Shown here: in pieces, positions 24,112 to 35,267 of the stretch
How the letters are laid out: the number at the start of each line of letters is the position of its first letter
How positions within the stretch are numbered: position 1 is the stretch's first letter
Assembly (NCBI RefSeq): GCF_000149955.1
Contig: NC_030990.1
Span: 1,966,502-2,030,501 of the forward strand
Reading direction: 5' to 3'
Length of the DNA stretch: 64,000 bases
Origin: Fusarium oxysporum f. sp. lycopersici 4287
Lineage: Eukaryota > Ascomycota > Sordariomycetes > Hypocreales > Nectriaceae
Made by a program: the position numbers and the translations under genes
Notes under the pieces: generated by a model
Database searches by the model: none
Seen by the model: only the letters and a program-made list of their open reading frames with translations
What the model was told of the DNA's origin: nothing

Positions 24112-26228
24112 ATGTCTACGCTGCCCCCCGACCATCGCAAAGGCGTGTCGCGAGCAACTGGAAACACCGTCAACATGACTGTATCACAGTCTTCAAAGGC
24201 CAAACCGGCCTCCAAAGCCAGCAATGGCAAGCCAAAGACAAAGACGCAGATGCATCGTCGTTCAAGAACAGGTACGCCCGCTTATACCATCTTACTGAAG
24301 TGTAGTGAGCTAACATGAACCTCACAGGCTGCTATACTTGCCGTTTACGACGCAAGAAATGCGACGAGGGAACTCCCATGTGCACAGCCTGCAAGCACCT
24401 CGGTTTGCAATGCGAGTACAAGCGACCCATGTGGTGGAGCAACAACGATATGCGAAGGAAACACAAGGAGGACATCAAGATGATCATCAAGCGCAAGAAG
24501 CTCTCTGAGAAGTCATCACACAACATCCAGAACTCTGTCACCAGCTCTCCTCCTGGCCTCACACACTCTCTTCCCACATCAGCCACCTTCACTGATCCTC
24601 TCGACCGCACAAGATCCGCCTCCATTGACTCTCAATTCCCAGCTGCTTTCAACTTTAACAGCCCTCCCAGTGGCAACGAGTATGGATTCGGTGCGCCAAT
24701 GCACCCCGAGTTCATGTTCGGCAGCTACTCGCCTTATGAGATTGATGTCAAGACAGAGCGACAGATGTTTGTAAATGATGTGCCCACAGTTCGCGAATCA
24801 CACATCTCCACCTTCAGCACTTACCACACTCCTCCTCCAGCTGGTACGGTTCTGCCCAACGGTCCTCTCGACGGCGAGTGGGCCGAGCAGGTCTTCCAGG
24901 AGCGCAAGGAATCCCTTTCAGAGGAGACCCTCAACTGCAACTTCTTCGACTTTTCACATGGCCCTTCTACAGAGTCGAGGCAAGTCCAGGTTGAGTTGGA
25001 TGAGAATGACCAGCGCCTGCTGGACCACTTCATCCAATTCGTTCTGCCAACGATCTTTCCCATCCTCGAGTCCAACCAACATTGCTCAGTCAGCTCAGAC
25101 CTGATACTCCCTGCTCTTCAATCAAACAGTGCCTACCTTCACTGCTGCCTGAGTGTCGCTGCCCAGCACCTTAAATCACATACCAATGGCTCTACCTCTA
25201 CCGAGGACATTGACAACGACATCATGCGCCATCGCTATGCCACCATCTGGGCTCTTTGTGAGGCTCTCAAGAAGGATGAGAATCACCAGCAAATTCTCGA
25301 GGCAACCCTTGGCCTCATCTTCTTCCAGTCTGTCGTTGGCCGCTATGATGATGGCCTTCTCGATATTCCTTGGCACCAGCACTTCCAGGCTGCCATCAGC
25401 TTGGTGCAGAAGCTTGACCTTCCCGGCATCGTCTCTGATCCTACTAGGGCTTCAATGCAAACCCCCTTCAACATGTCTCTCTCGTCATGGATTGACATTC
25501 TCGGTGCCACCATGAAGGGTCGCTCACCAACATTTGCTCACACTTACCGTGAGAAGCATCTTTCTCAGCTCAACCCTAGCCTTGGCCTGCGCGAGCTCAT
25601 GGGCTGTGATGACCGGGTCATGTATCTCATTTCCGAGATCGCCTGTCTCGAGTCTCTCAAGAAGGATGGCATGGATGATTTCACACTCTGTCAGCATGTC
25701 TCTGCCCTCGGAGAACAGATTAGCTTGACCGAGATGGGCGATGCAGGCCCCAAGATGCCTTTCAATGCCAATGGCAGCCTTTCACCTAAGCAGCTTTCTA
25801 AGAACATGACCATGGCTTTCCGCATTGCTGCTCGTATCTTCCTCTGCAGCCTGGTTCCTGGATTCAACCCCAGACAGCCATCCCCCATGGGCTTGGTTGA
25901 GAAGCTAACTACGGTGCTTCAACACATTCCCTCGGGCCCCAATGGGTTTGACCGCAACCTTGCTTGGGTCTATCTCATTGGCGGCTCCATCAGCGTTCCT
26001 GGTAGCTCATTCCGAGCCTTCTTTGAGGATCGCCTGGCTCAGCTGGGCGACTCGGCTAGGTTTGGCACCATGGGACGTGTAGCCACCCTCCTGCACGAGG
26101 TGTGGGTTCAGAATGACAGCCTCTCGGGTGTGAGCACACCCGGGTCCACGACGTCTGAGGCGGCCCAGCTGCACATCCACTGGCGGGATGTCATGGAATC
26201 GAAGGGGTGGGACTTTTTGTTGATCTGA
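24112..26228 (+). CDS. PRO1: Zn(II)2Cys6 transcription factor of the PRO1/ADV-1/NosA type
   Basis: Two exons, 24112-24271 and 24328-26228, encode 686 aa. The intron 24272-24327 (GTACGC...CTCACAG) sits immediately before the zinc cluster. The N-terminus is Ser/Lys-rich and basic (TKTQMHRRSRT). The cluster is CX2CX6CX6CX2CX6C with Cys at about residues 55, 58, 65, 72, 75 and 82. It runs into the basic linker YKRPMWWSNNDMRRKHKEDI and IIKRKKLSEK. A Ser/Pro-rich middle follows, then an alpha-helical fungal transcription-factor domain from about 230 to the end (LLDHFIQFVLPTIFPILESN, CCLSVAAQHL, ATLGLIFFQSVVGRY). The cluster, linker and a length close to 690 aa match my memory of Sordaria PRO1 and Neurospora ADV-1, regulators of fruiting-body development and hyphal fusion. 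The orthology is from recall and should be tested. The large upstream gap suits a developmental regulator. Confidence 0.75.
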
Positions 26229-27422
26229 GCACTGCTTTCTGCAAACCTTCTTGGCTGGCCTTTGAAGGGTAGCAGGACCGTGCTGGGTGAGACCATCTAG
26301 TTCTGCTCTAACCTTCTTTTCAGTAACATGAGAGCGGCCAGGACCACCTCATCAGGCGAAGCAGGCATTTGCCAGCCGTCGAGGACCAGGCTTGGAAGTG
26401 AGACTTCCATGTCCTACACGAGGCCTTGTTATTCACTTATTATCTGTCCCAGAAAGGTCAGAGTTATCCTTTTCTTTTTCTTCGTTTTCACTTCATATAC
26501 AATGATACCTACTGCGATGGGTTACTAGAGGAAAGCCGCAAAGGCGTTTTGAGATGAATGTGGGAGTACAAAGAGCGACACTTGGATACACCACACCTCG
26601 ACATATTTTTGATACGGGGACGAGGCGTTAGGGACATGCATGCATAGGACGTTTGACAGAAGATACATGGCCATATGCAGGAACAAATGGGGCGGCAACA
26701 CGATGCCGTTTAAATGTCAGTTTATTGGATGCAAACGGTCGAGTACCGCGAGACTCGGGATCACTCGCTATTGTTTATTGCTTTACTATGATACCAAGCG
26801 GGCAATGGTATGGGGGGAAACGGCGCAATGAAGGATCTGGGGTAAAGGCGCCGTGAAGGATGACGATATGAAAAGAGAGGCTCTGGGAAGCTGGTTATGG
26901 GCTAGCTCCCAGAAAGGAAGTGGTATACAGATAGGACATTATGACCTTGCTAAGACAAGGCAGACAATGAACAAAGCACATTATTGTTGCAATTGGCTCT
27001 CTACGCTGTGACATTACCACGCACTTTATTTATTCCCTCACTGTAATGACCACGGAAGATGAGATCACAGTATCTATCTGATCATGTAAATCACACCACA
27101 TAATTCGGGGACTTTTCTCCAGTGCTGACTGCAAGCCTCTGAAAAGGGATCACAACTCCGAGAGGCACAACTGGGATAGGCATTAATGCCTCGGCCTGAT
27201 TACATTACCTGCCAGCATATTCTTCCGCACACGATGGGTTCTTTTTACTTCTGTGCTTATTTGTCCCCTGGAGAGGTCAGCATCATCACACCATGAAAGC
27301 CGGGGAGAGAGGTATGTTCTCCGTGGGGGAGGCGGCGTTGAGAGGGTGGTATTGATGAGATGCAGATATGTGCTGCTACCGTAGGGCATCTACAGGGAGT
27401 TTTTCAGTGGCCTGAGAATGTT
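26229..27422. other. 3' region of the PRO1-type gene
   Basis: The first few hundred bases are presumably the 3' UTR. The rest has only short overlapping ORFs and no recognisable gene. Confidence 0.5.
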
Positions 27423-27424
27423 TA

Positions 27425-27707
27425 TCTCTTTGAGCGGCATAAGACTACCATGCGGTCACTATAGGGGTATTAGGCCAATGAGATAGAGTAAAGTAGCTGA
27501 TACAGAAGAGTATGTATCCTGCCTGGTGTAAGGGGCTATTAGCCAATAAAAGGAAGTAAAATAGACCGCTATACTTTAATAGAAGTAGCTTGGTTACAGA
27601 GGAATACAGCCATTTTGGAGATAGCTTCACCTAAATCTTGTAACCTGCTTGTACGTGGGGTCGAGTGGGGCGAGTGACCTGTGGTAGTCTTATGCCGCTC
27701 AAAGAGA
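27425..27707. mobile_element. 283-bp MITE with 26-bp terminal inverted repeats and TA target-site duplication
   Basis: The left end (27425-27450, beginning TCTCTTTGAGCGGCATAAGA) is the exact reverse complement of the right end (27682-27707, ending TCTTATGCCGCTCAAAGAGA). After a short mismatch both arms share GGTCACT/AGTGACC. A TA flanks each end (27423-27424 and 27708-27709), the duplication expected of Tc1/mariner-type transposition. The interior is 200-odd bases, AT-rich and without a coding frame, so it would be moved in trans by a full-length relative. TIRs that are still perfect suggest fairly recent arrival. Confidence 0.88.
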
Positions 27708-27709
27708 TA

Positions 27710-29554
27710 CTGTGGCACACGTGCTGGAGAAATGAGGCCTTATGCCCGTTGCGGATGTATGGAAAGGAAGCCGCATGCAATGCAATGCATGCTATGCTAT
27801 GCTATGCAAATGCAGTACGAGGACAATTCATAGTATGTATATTTGGGAAACTTTCCCTTATCTACTTCATCCTATAGATCATCTATCTTAAAGCCTCACT
27901 CTATATGAGAATGCCCAATGCATGCAACATCATGAGCCGTTACTCCGTACGAGTCGCAGTGCATCTACAACGAGGGATACAGAGGCACCAGTGCACCAGC
28001 GCATCGCATAGCAGTGCATTTGATTTACAGGACGGAAACTTGGAGGCAAACACGTATTCTCAACAGCGACAGAAAAGGGAAGACGACCCCCCACCCCCCG
28101 TCTTCAGGGCTTCTGGACAGTGCGTGGAGTTACTGGATCTAATGACTTACACGCCCCCTGTAGTGTAGTGTAGGGCATTCTTTTCTTTACTGACCGTAGC
28201 GGAGAAGACGTGGACTTTTTGCCCCTTGCCGAGGCCTAGGCGAATCTGGATTTTGTGAGATGCATTTCTGTGTGCGAGAGTCCAGGGGGGTTAGAGAGGG
28301 GATGATCGGGTAAATGGCATGCAGTACGGATATCGACGAAGAATATTACAGTAATTATAGGATGGAGAGTTTTGGTGGTTTGTATCACGATAACGGATGT
28401 AGGGGGGTTAGTTAGTCATGTTACAGCAGGGACAAAGAACCAGAGAACGCACTGGAGACCAAGATATCCGTGCTTTGTTCCTGTGACAAGGTCATGTAGA
28501 ATTTGGTTCGTTTACTGGTATCTATCGTCACTGAACAAGATAAGGTGCCCAAGGCAGAGTTCCAACTTCACTGACAAGAACGAAAGAGAGGCAGCCCATA
28601 GCGACAAGAAACAGCCTGTTGAAGCCTAAATAACACAACACTTTCACTCTATGCCCAGAACTGGCCTTCAAACAGTGACCTCTCTCATGGGGCTCCCCGT
28701 CTCATTGGATCTCATCACAACCCGAGTCCAAGTTAGAAAACTATGCGCCCAACCTTAGCGCTTGGCCATGAGTCTTCAGCGCCTGAGACAGAACCCCCAC
28801 AGCTGAACTTTTACTGGGCTCTGTTCAACAGGAACCAATCAGCGGCATGCATCGCCGCGCGCTTAATGTCTTCTGAGACTCTCAGCCAACCACAGCATTT
28901 TCGTCTGTCTCAACCAGGGCGACATTATCGCCAAACAAACCAGTTTCTATATCCTCCCACATCTAGTAGGTCTCGACTGACTACGTAGTGTCTACTGGCG
29001 TGTCAAGCGATAGGCCCTAGACCCTCTCAGCGACTGGCTCTCAGCGCCTCTGACCAACCGCCCGATGGTCTCTGATGCGACAGTCGAGCCTGAAATATCG
29101 TCCACGAATGGGTCGAGATGGCTCTCAACGGACAAGGCGGCAAGGCAGAGGAAGACCATGTCCATGATGGAGAAAAGACGGTTTCCTTGTCAGTGACCTC
29201 ATGGTTCCATTCTCGGTCTTTGTCTAGTACCCTTGTTCTCCCTCTTTTTTTCTCACTCTCTTGTTCTGCGTTCTGTATTTACTGTTCCGTTTCTTCACCT
29301 TCACTGTTCTATCGAACAAACAAAACAAAACATATTCACTTGTTCAGTTGACTCATTGCTTCCCTCTTTGTCATACGCGCCGGTTGTGTCTGACTTACCA
29401 ACTCATCTGCATATCATCTTCTCTTGACTCCTTGCATATACAATATCACATTCACCCGAAGACATTCCTTCAACAACGAACCAACAAAACCAACGCTTAG
29501 TAACTAACACTTAAGACAACAAACCAACAACTACACGCATAATACACACCAAAT
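27710..29554. other. Intergenic region and leader of the receptor-like gene
   Basis: No gene is visible from 27.7 to about 29.2 kb. From about 29204 to the ATG at 29555 there is no ATG in roughly 350 nt, and the sequence is pyrimidine-rich then CAA-rich. This is a typical fungal 5' leader and supports 29555 as the start codon. Confidence 0.55.
27773..27813. repeat. Short tandem ATGCA / ATGCT motif
   Basis: Consecutive GCAAT and GCTAT units around a central GCATGC form a small imperfect tandem repeat just right of the MITE. Confidence 0.7.
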
Positions 29555-30819
29555 ATGCTTTTGGGAAAGACTCCCCAACACCCCTGAGGGTTCTGTTTAT
29601 CACAGCCCTCTACGCTTCAACATCCTCCGCCCTCCCCGCGAACAGTGTCTTCGCCCGCGAAGACACATGCGATGCGGACCAGACATCATGCAACAGCGAC
29701 ATCGCCAACTTTTGCTGCCCCAAGGGTAACTCCTGCAGACTTCTCGCTGGCAAGACCACAGCAGTATGCTGTCCCAGGGGCCAGACCTGCAATGTCATTC
29801 AACCCATCACCTGTGATATCCGCGGCCAGGACCAGAGAGAGTTCCCCAACGCCCCTGTCAAGACGATAGTATTCAACCTCGATCTTCAAAGATGTGGACA
29901 GAAGTGCTGTCCTTTTGGATACTCGTGTGAAGACGAGCAGTGTGTTATCGACAAGGATCAGACTAATGTCCCAGAAGGTGCTGAGCTTCCTAATGAGACG
30001 TCTACGCCTGTTCCCAGTGCGATAACTACTGCTACGGGGGCTATCGAGACCATCTCCATCAGCGCTGCACCCTCCACGAGCGCTGAGCCCACAGCAGCTG
30101 TTGGCTCAGACAATAGCTCAGACAAGGACGGAGACTCCAAGTCCGACAACTCGGGGCCTGCTACTACCTCCATCGTTGGCGGTGTCGTCGGCGGCAGTAT
30201 TATTCTTCTGATAATCGCCGTTGTAATCTTCCTCTACGTCCGTCGTCAGAACAAACGTGATGCGAAAGGCTCAGAGAAGGGTAGTCATATCTACGGTTAC
30301 GGCCGTCGATCCACGAGTGATGCCTCGTTCGGAAACATCATCTCGGAGCCCATCAGCCAACCCAACTCTTACCGCGCCGACTTCATCCTCAAGACCCCTT
30401 CAACCCAACGCTCAAGCATTGTGCCTGCACGCCAGCTTTCTAATGCTAGCACACGTCTCAACGCCCCACCTCCGCGGATTCGCATCTCTATTCCAAATCC
30501 CTTCGACTCACCCAACCCCTCACCCAATGCTCAGCCCAGTCCCCTCGACAATGAAGAGTCTCTTCGACATGGAAACGTTCGGCTACCACCGATCCGCGCT
30601 ATGAAGGGCTCGTCGTACTGTAGTCGTCGACCAAGTACCCCTGAGCTACAGCGTGAGCCGAGTAGCGAGAATATCAATGTTTTCGCGGACCCTAGCACCA
30701 TTGTGAAACCCCGCCCCCTGACGAGAGCGACAACATTCACCGACCTGATGGATGAGGCTGATCTCGGCGCTGTGCGGCGAGGGAAGCCCTACGTCCCCGG
30801 AACCACCCCCAGAATCTAG
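29555..30819 (+). CDS. Cys-rich single-pass membrane protein with CCPxGxxC repeats; frameshift near the start
   Basis: The ATG at 29555 reads MLLGKTPQHP and then a TGA at 29585. From a four-C run (29581-29584) the next frame is open to 30819, beginning RVLFITALYASTSSALPANS, a textbook signal-peptide core. That open frame has no Met before residue 300 and no usable upstream ATG. One extra base in the C-run would join both parts into about 420 aa. The ectodomain has three CCPxGxxC motifs (CCPKGNSC, CCPRGQTC, CCPFGYSC). A Ser/Thr-rich stalk follows, then one membrane span (SIVGGVVGGSIILLIIAVVI) with a YVRRQNKR basic stop and a Ser/Pro-rich cytosolic tail of about 200 residues. The layout suggests a cell-surface sensor; the family is unknown to me. 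Whether the break is an assembly slip or real cannot be told from one sequence. Confidence 0.7.
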
Positions 30820-31508
30820 ACCTCACTGACTTACACCATTTCCTTTTGAGCTACACCATTCACGTCTCTCTCTAATGCAAAATCCCTTCACCACCATCTG
30901 CAGTGCAGGGTGGGATCCTCTCACTAGAACTGATTTTGGGCGTTGTGGATATAAATACTGGAGTAGCTGTCGTTTATACCCTGGGCTAATTCAATAAGAC
31001 CCAAATCTTGTTATGTTTAATTATTGCAATGTTTTATGTTTGATAAGAGTGATAGATTATTTAAGAAATGATATGCAAATATTTTGATCATCTCGTTTCT
31101 AGACAAGTGAAGCAAAGGGAATGGATCGTAAAAACCAGTCAGAGCATGTTGGATCAGTGCAGTATCAAAGCTTGTATATTTTTGATAATATAACGACAGC
31201 TAAATAACTCATAACGACCAAGAAGCACTCACTTTCCGTTAGCCGTTTTTGATGACTCCGGCGCTCCCATGACAATAAAAAAAAAACACGCTATGCCAAC
31301 CCGTTGATAAGATGAAAGGGAACCTAGCGAGTGAACAAGATACGGCCCGCGAGGCTCATGCCAAAGGAAACGAATCGCACAAAACGAAAAGCGCAGTGAT
31401 TGGGTATGTGCGCCTAATCCATCATGTCCATAAACTTCCTATGTGGCGCCAGCCTGGATATTACCTCCAATATTTACTCAAGATAGTCAATTTGTGCATG
31501 TTGAGGTC
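30820..31508. other. Convergent 3' region
   Basis: This lies between the stop of the receptor-like gene and that of the F-box gene. It is AT-rich (30950-31250) with an A-run near 31276. Expected 3' UTRs; no gene seen. Confidence 0.55.
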
Positions 31509-34500
31509 TCACATGACGATACACTTCTTATCCTTATCTTTCTCCTTTTCCCTCTCCCCAGAACCGGTCGATATATCTGTCCAACCTGCACTGCTTGCAG
31601 CATCTGCAGCCTTCTTCTTCTTCTTTTTAGGTTTGGCTGACCAACCACGTTTTTTGGCATCCTTGATGTTCTTAGCAGCGCTTCGTTCAGCACGACTTGG
31701 CCGGCGATTAACTGTTGGTGATGTCCTGGTTACCGGCATTGGAGGAGCGTGCAGCCATGCCGGCACCTGCTGGTTGGGCAGTGGAACGGTGGTGGCCGGG
31801 TTGCCTCCGTGACTCGAGGCAATACTGTAGATGGTTTCAAGTCGCTCAACAGTCGGCCTCTGATTCGAGCCAGGTACCGGCCGTGGGTGCCGGGGGATCG
31901 GGGCCAATAGAGGAGTCTCATTCCTTCGTCCAGATACTTGCCGGCTTGGCGAGTCGAAAGCACCCGATACACCCTTAGGAGTGCTAATTATCAGAGGCTG
32001 ATCGGGTTCTGGGCGACTGAGATTGGATGGCCCTGCCCATAATGAATCGGGCAGGGAGCTTGACACGTACGAACTACCGTCAAAACTCCCGACAGGCCTT
32101 CTTGGGACTTGGAACCCTCCAGAAAGCCGTCTTGGGTTACCCTGGCTGACTCTTTTGCTCAGACTCGCAAGCTGACTCGAACTCGGCAGAGGGGGGAGGC
32201 CCGAAATCGACTCATCTGCGGCCTGTTGTTCGGCAGGTGCAGACATTGGGAATGGATACCCATCAGCCGAGGCAACATTTTGCTCAGCCTCATGGCCTGC
32301 AACTCGAGGCCAAGTTTGAGCATTCGAGAGCCGCCTCGCTCTAGGCGCTGGGTCTGACCTAGCCTGGGCTGTAGAAACGGTCGATGGCACACTCTCCACA
32401 TTTACAGCTGGTATTCGAGTACCTGGGCCAAAATGGTCGTAAGCTGAGATATCTGCCTGCACTGGTGAGGGTGACCGCCCCTCCCTGGAGTTGATAGGAA
32501 CTGTCACAGCCCTAGATGTAAGAGCCGACACAGCAGATGATATTGATGTTTGTCGTGCTCTGGTTTCAGAAGTTCCGCCTGTATGTTGAGCCGCTTGCTG
32601 TCGTGGAGAACGGGGGGGAGTCACGTCGTATATATCAGCATCCTCATCCATCTGGGGTAGAGGGCTCACACTGTTTTGTGCTGCATCACCAACCTGCAGT
32701 TGATCTCTAGAGGTGTATCCTCGCAGGGGATGTTGGCCAGAGGCTCGCTGCGATGAATTGTTTCCGGGCTGCTCACCTTTGGAGTCGGTGCCGGATGCTC
32801 GGTGATTCTCAGGCCCAGGACGATCAGAGGCGGATGTAGCATGATCTGGCAGTGCTGGCACTGGAGCTGGAGCGGGAACAGATGCACCGCCAAGTCCTAT
32901 GGGAGCAACAGAAGGACCACGCATAAAGGCTGGCAAATCGGGGCCTGGGTCTTCCTTTTGATATGGTGGAGGAGGAGGTACCCAATTGTCAGCATCACTC
33001 TCATGTGGATGCTCTCTTCGGCCATCGGCACGACGATACTCAATACGTCGTCCATCTGCCGTTCGGGGATGAAGGGATCTGTCGACGGCGGCAGCGGTCG
33101 CAGCACGACGGAGCGTGGTCTGGGAACGTGGGCTAGCATGCGAATAAGGGGCATCTAATGCCTCCATTTCCTCAATCGAAGGAGCGTCTCCATCTTCACT
33201 GGGGCTCACAGGCTCAACGACTGCCCGACGATTTGCTGGCTGAGATGGAAGCTGACCGATCCTCCGAGGAAGCAAAGGATCATCGTCATCATTGTTGTGG
33301 TCCTCGTTTAGCGGCAGTCGTGGAACCGCCGGCATTGCTGAAGCATCAGGAGCTGCACGAGGTCGAGAAGCAGACGTAGCAGCCCGAAGCAATGATGAGC
33401 CGCCACGGCCACCTCGCCTTTGAGCAACAGTACGTCGTCGTACAATGGCGACTTCGGTTGCCAGATCGCGTTGCTCTTCCTCCAGCACCTCAGGATTATC
33501 AGTGCCGACCTCAATGATGATCTCCGACTTGGTTCCGTTGGAGATCCCATAGTCAAAGTCCAAGAGCGTAACGCGACCACCATCGACAAAATCCATGTCT
33601 TCCTCCTCAGTCACTAACCGCGGTGCTCCAACCCCCCTTGCGGCAATTACCAGGCGCTCCTGAGTAGATGAGCTATCATGCCCTGCAACCCATTTCACCG
33701 TTTTAACTTCCCCATGCTCGGCAACCTTGAAGCCAGAAACAAAGGTGTTCCTTAGTTGATCGCACAAAATCTGCCATTTGGGCACTCTAGCACCTTCCGG
33801 GTTATTGATTCGCGTAGATGCCCGTCGCGATGTACCACTCCGATCACTATTTTGTCTCCCTAGACCAGATGCTGACCCATCGTTTGATGATGACACATTG
33901 TCAGGGACAGCATCCAAGTCCTCAGGTATGCCATATATCCATACCTCCCTCCCTTGAAAACCAGCCGACACTAGTTCACCTCGATATGTCGTAGAAGGGA
34001 GTGTGGAGGGAATGAGACTGGCTTGTGGAGATGCGCTTGGTACGGGTCCAGTAAAGTAAGTGGTGCCATTCCGAAGGTCATCAATTCGAACAGCTCGGAA
34101 GGTCTCGAAACTCCTGTCATAGGTGAAAGTCCAGCTTGCCTCCTCTTCGCTTCCATCCTGAAGCAGAACGGCATGACTGCAGTCACGACTGGTGTTTGGG
34201 AACAGGATCGACGTCGTCCATAGGGGGCTCAGGTTATCTTCGGACATATGAGGGCCTGGATCATAGTACGGAGCTGTGATTATGACGGTGCTAGGTGGCG
34301 CCGAATGAATAGTAGTACCGAGAATTTGAGTCCCATCAAACGAGAAAGATAAAGCGTCGACAGCATCACATTTCACAGCTCTTCGATCAGTGGCAAGTGC
34401 ATCAGGCCTTAAAGACGATACCTCGATGCCACCTTCATAAGCAGCAGCCAGAACAGAACCGCATGGCGACAAAGCAATCGTTCGGGGAGTGTTGTCAAGA

Positions 34501-35267
34501 ATTATAGACCGTGAGCGACGGGGTGGGCTTCGTTGTAAGTCGTATAAGTCGACCTGCATCTCAGTAGATAAGACTACCAAGAGGGTGCCTTTATCGTTGA
34601 TGCAAGCGGCGACAGGCCGACGAAGAATCTTGAACTCCCTCTTGACTTCCAGGTTCAACCCTTTCAAGTCAATCACATAAATCCTACCCGAATTGTATGC
34701 CAGAAGATGGTGCCCCTTTGGGGAGGCACTGTATTGCATACCCTCGCCACCGGGACATGATGAAGAGCTGATCGAGGTCGAAATAAGCTTAAAAGTTGTT
34801 TCCCGCGGTCGTAGGTATGCCTGGAAGAGGTTTCGCTTTACTTCACGAGCAAAAAGCCGTCGCAACTCGGGGAGTTTGTCATCGTCCGATTGTGGTGGTG
34901 TGGGATGGCTCGCCGAATATGAAGGACATCTCGATAGCTGATGCCGATAAAGATGGGCTCGTTGAGAAACACCCCTCCATTTGCGGTTCAGGAGCACAAG
35001 AGACGCAAAGCCGTTGGGGTCAGTTTGTCGAAGAATCCTAACAGGGAATGACAAACGTTAGCATATGATAAAAGGAGAGGACGGCGTTTGTCGATGACAC
35101 CAATCGCTCGATACAGACAAGGATAAGTTTGATGTAAAGTTGCGGAAAAATCCTGTGTTTACTCACTGTTCAATGATCTCGTCGGGGAGTCTGTCAAAAG
35201 GCGGAGTTGGAGACATGGGCATCTTCTCGATACTGGAGCGACGGACGTCGGTTACCGACGCGTCCAT
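31509..35267 (-). CDS. F-box protein with beta-propeller-like region and C-terminal CaaX box
   Basis: Two exons, 35267-35167 and 35037-31509, encode 1209 aa. The intron 35166-35038 (GTGAGT...TTAG) splits the F-box and joins in phase as FDRLPDEIIEQ-ILRQTDP. Residues about 22-60 match the F-box core LPxEIxxxIL...LxxLxxxxRxW (SLVLLNRKWRGVSQRAHLY). Residues about 85-560 hold WD-like strands (HHLLAYNSGRIYVIDLKG, KGTLLVVLSTEMQVDLYDL, LSPCGSVLAAAYEGGIEVSS), suggesting one propeller. About 600-1150 is disordered and rich in Ser, Pro and Arg. The end, KKKKKK then KDKDKKCIVM, is a polybasic stretch followed by CIVM, a CaaX prenylation motif. The inferred role is a membrane-anchored substrate adaptor of an SCF ubiquitin ligase. 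Yeast Rcy1 is another F-box protein with a CaaX end, but I see no Sec10-like region here, so it is not an Rcy1 orthologue. Confidence 0.8.

Noticed and set aside
24315..24327. Start of the zinc-cluster protein at 24315
   Set aside because: This ATG lies inside the 24272-24327 intron, and the exon 1 model supplies the basic N-terminus in phase.
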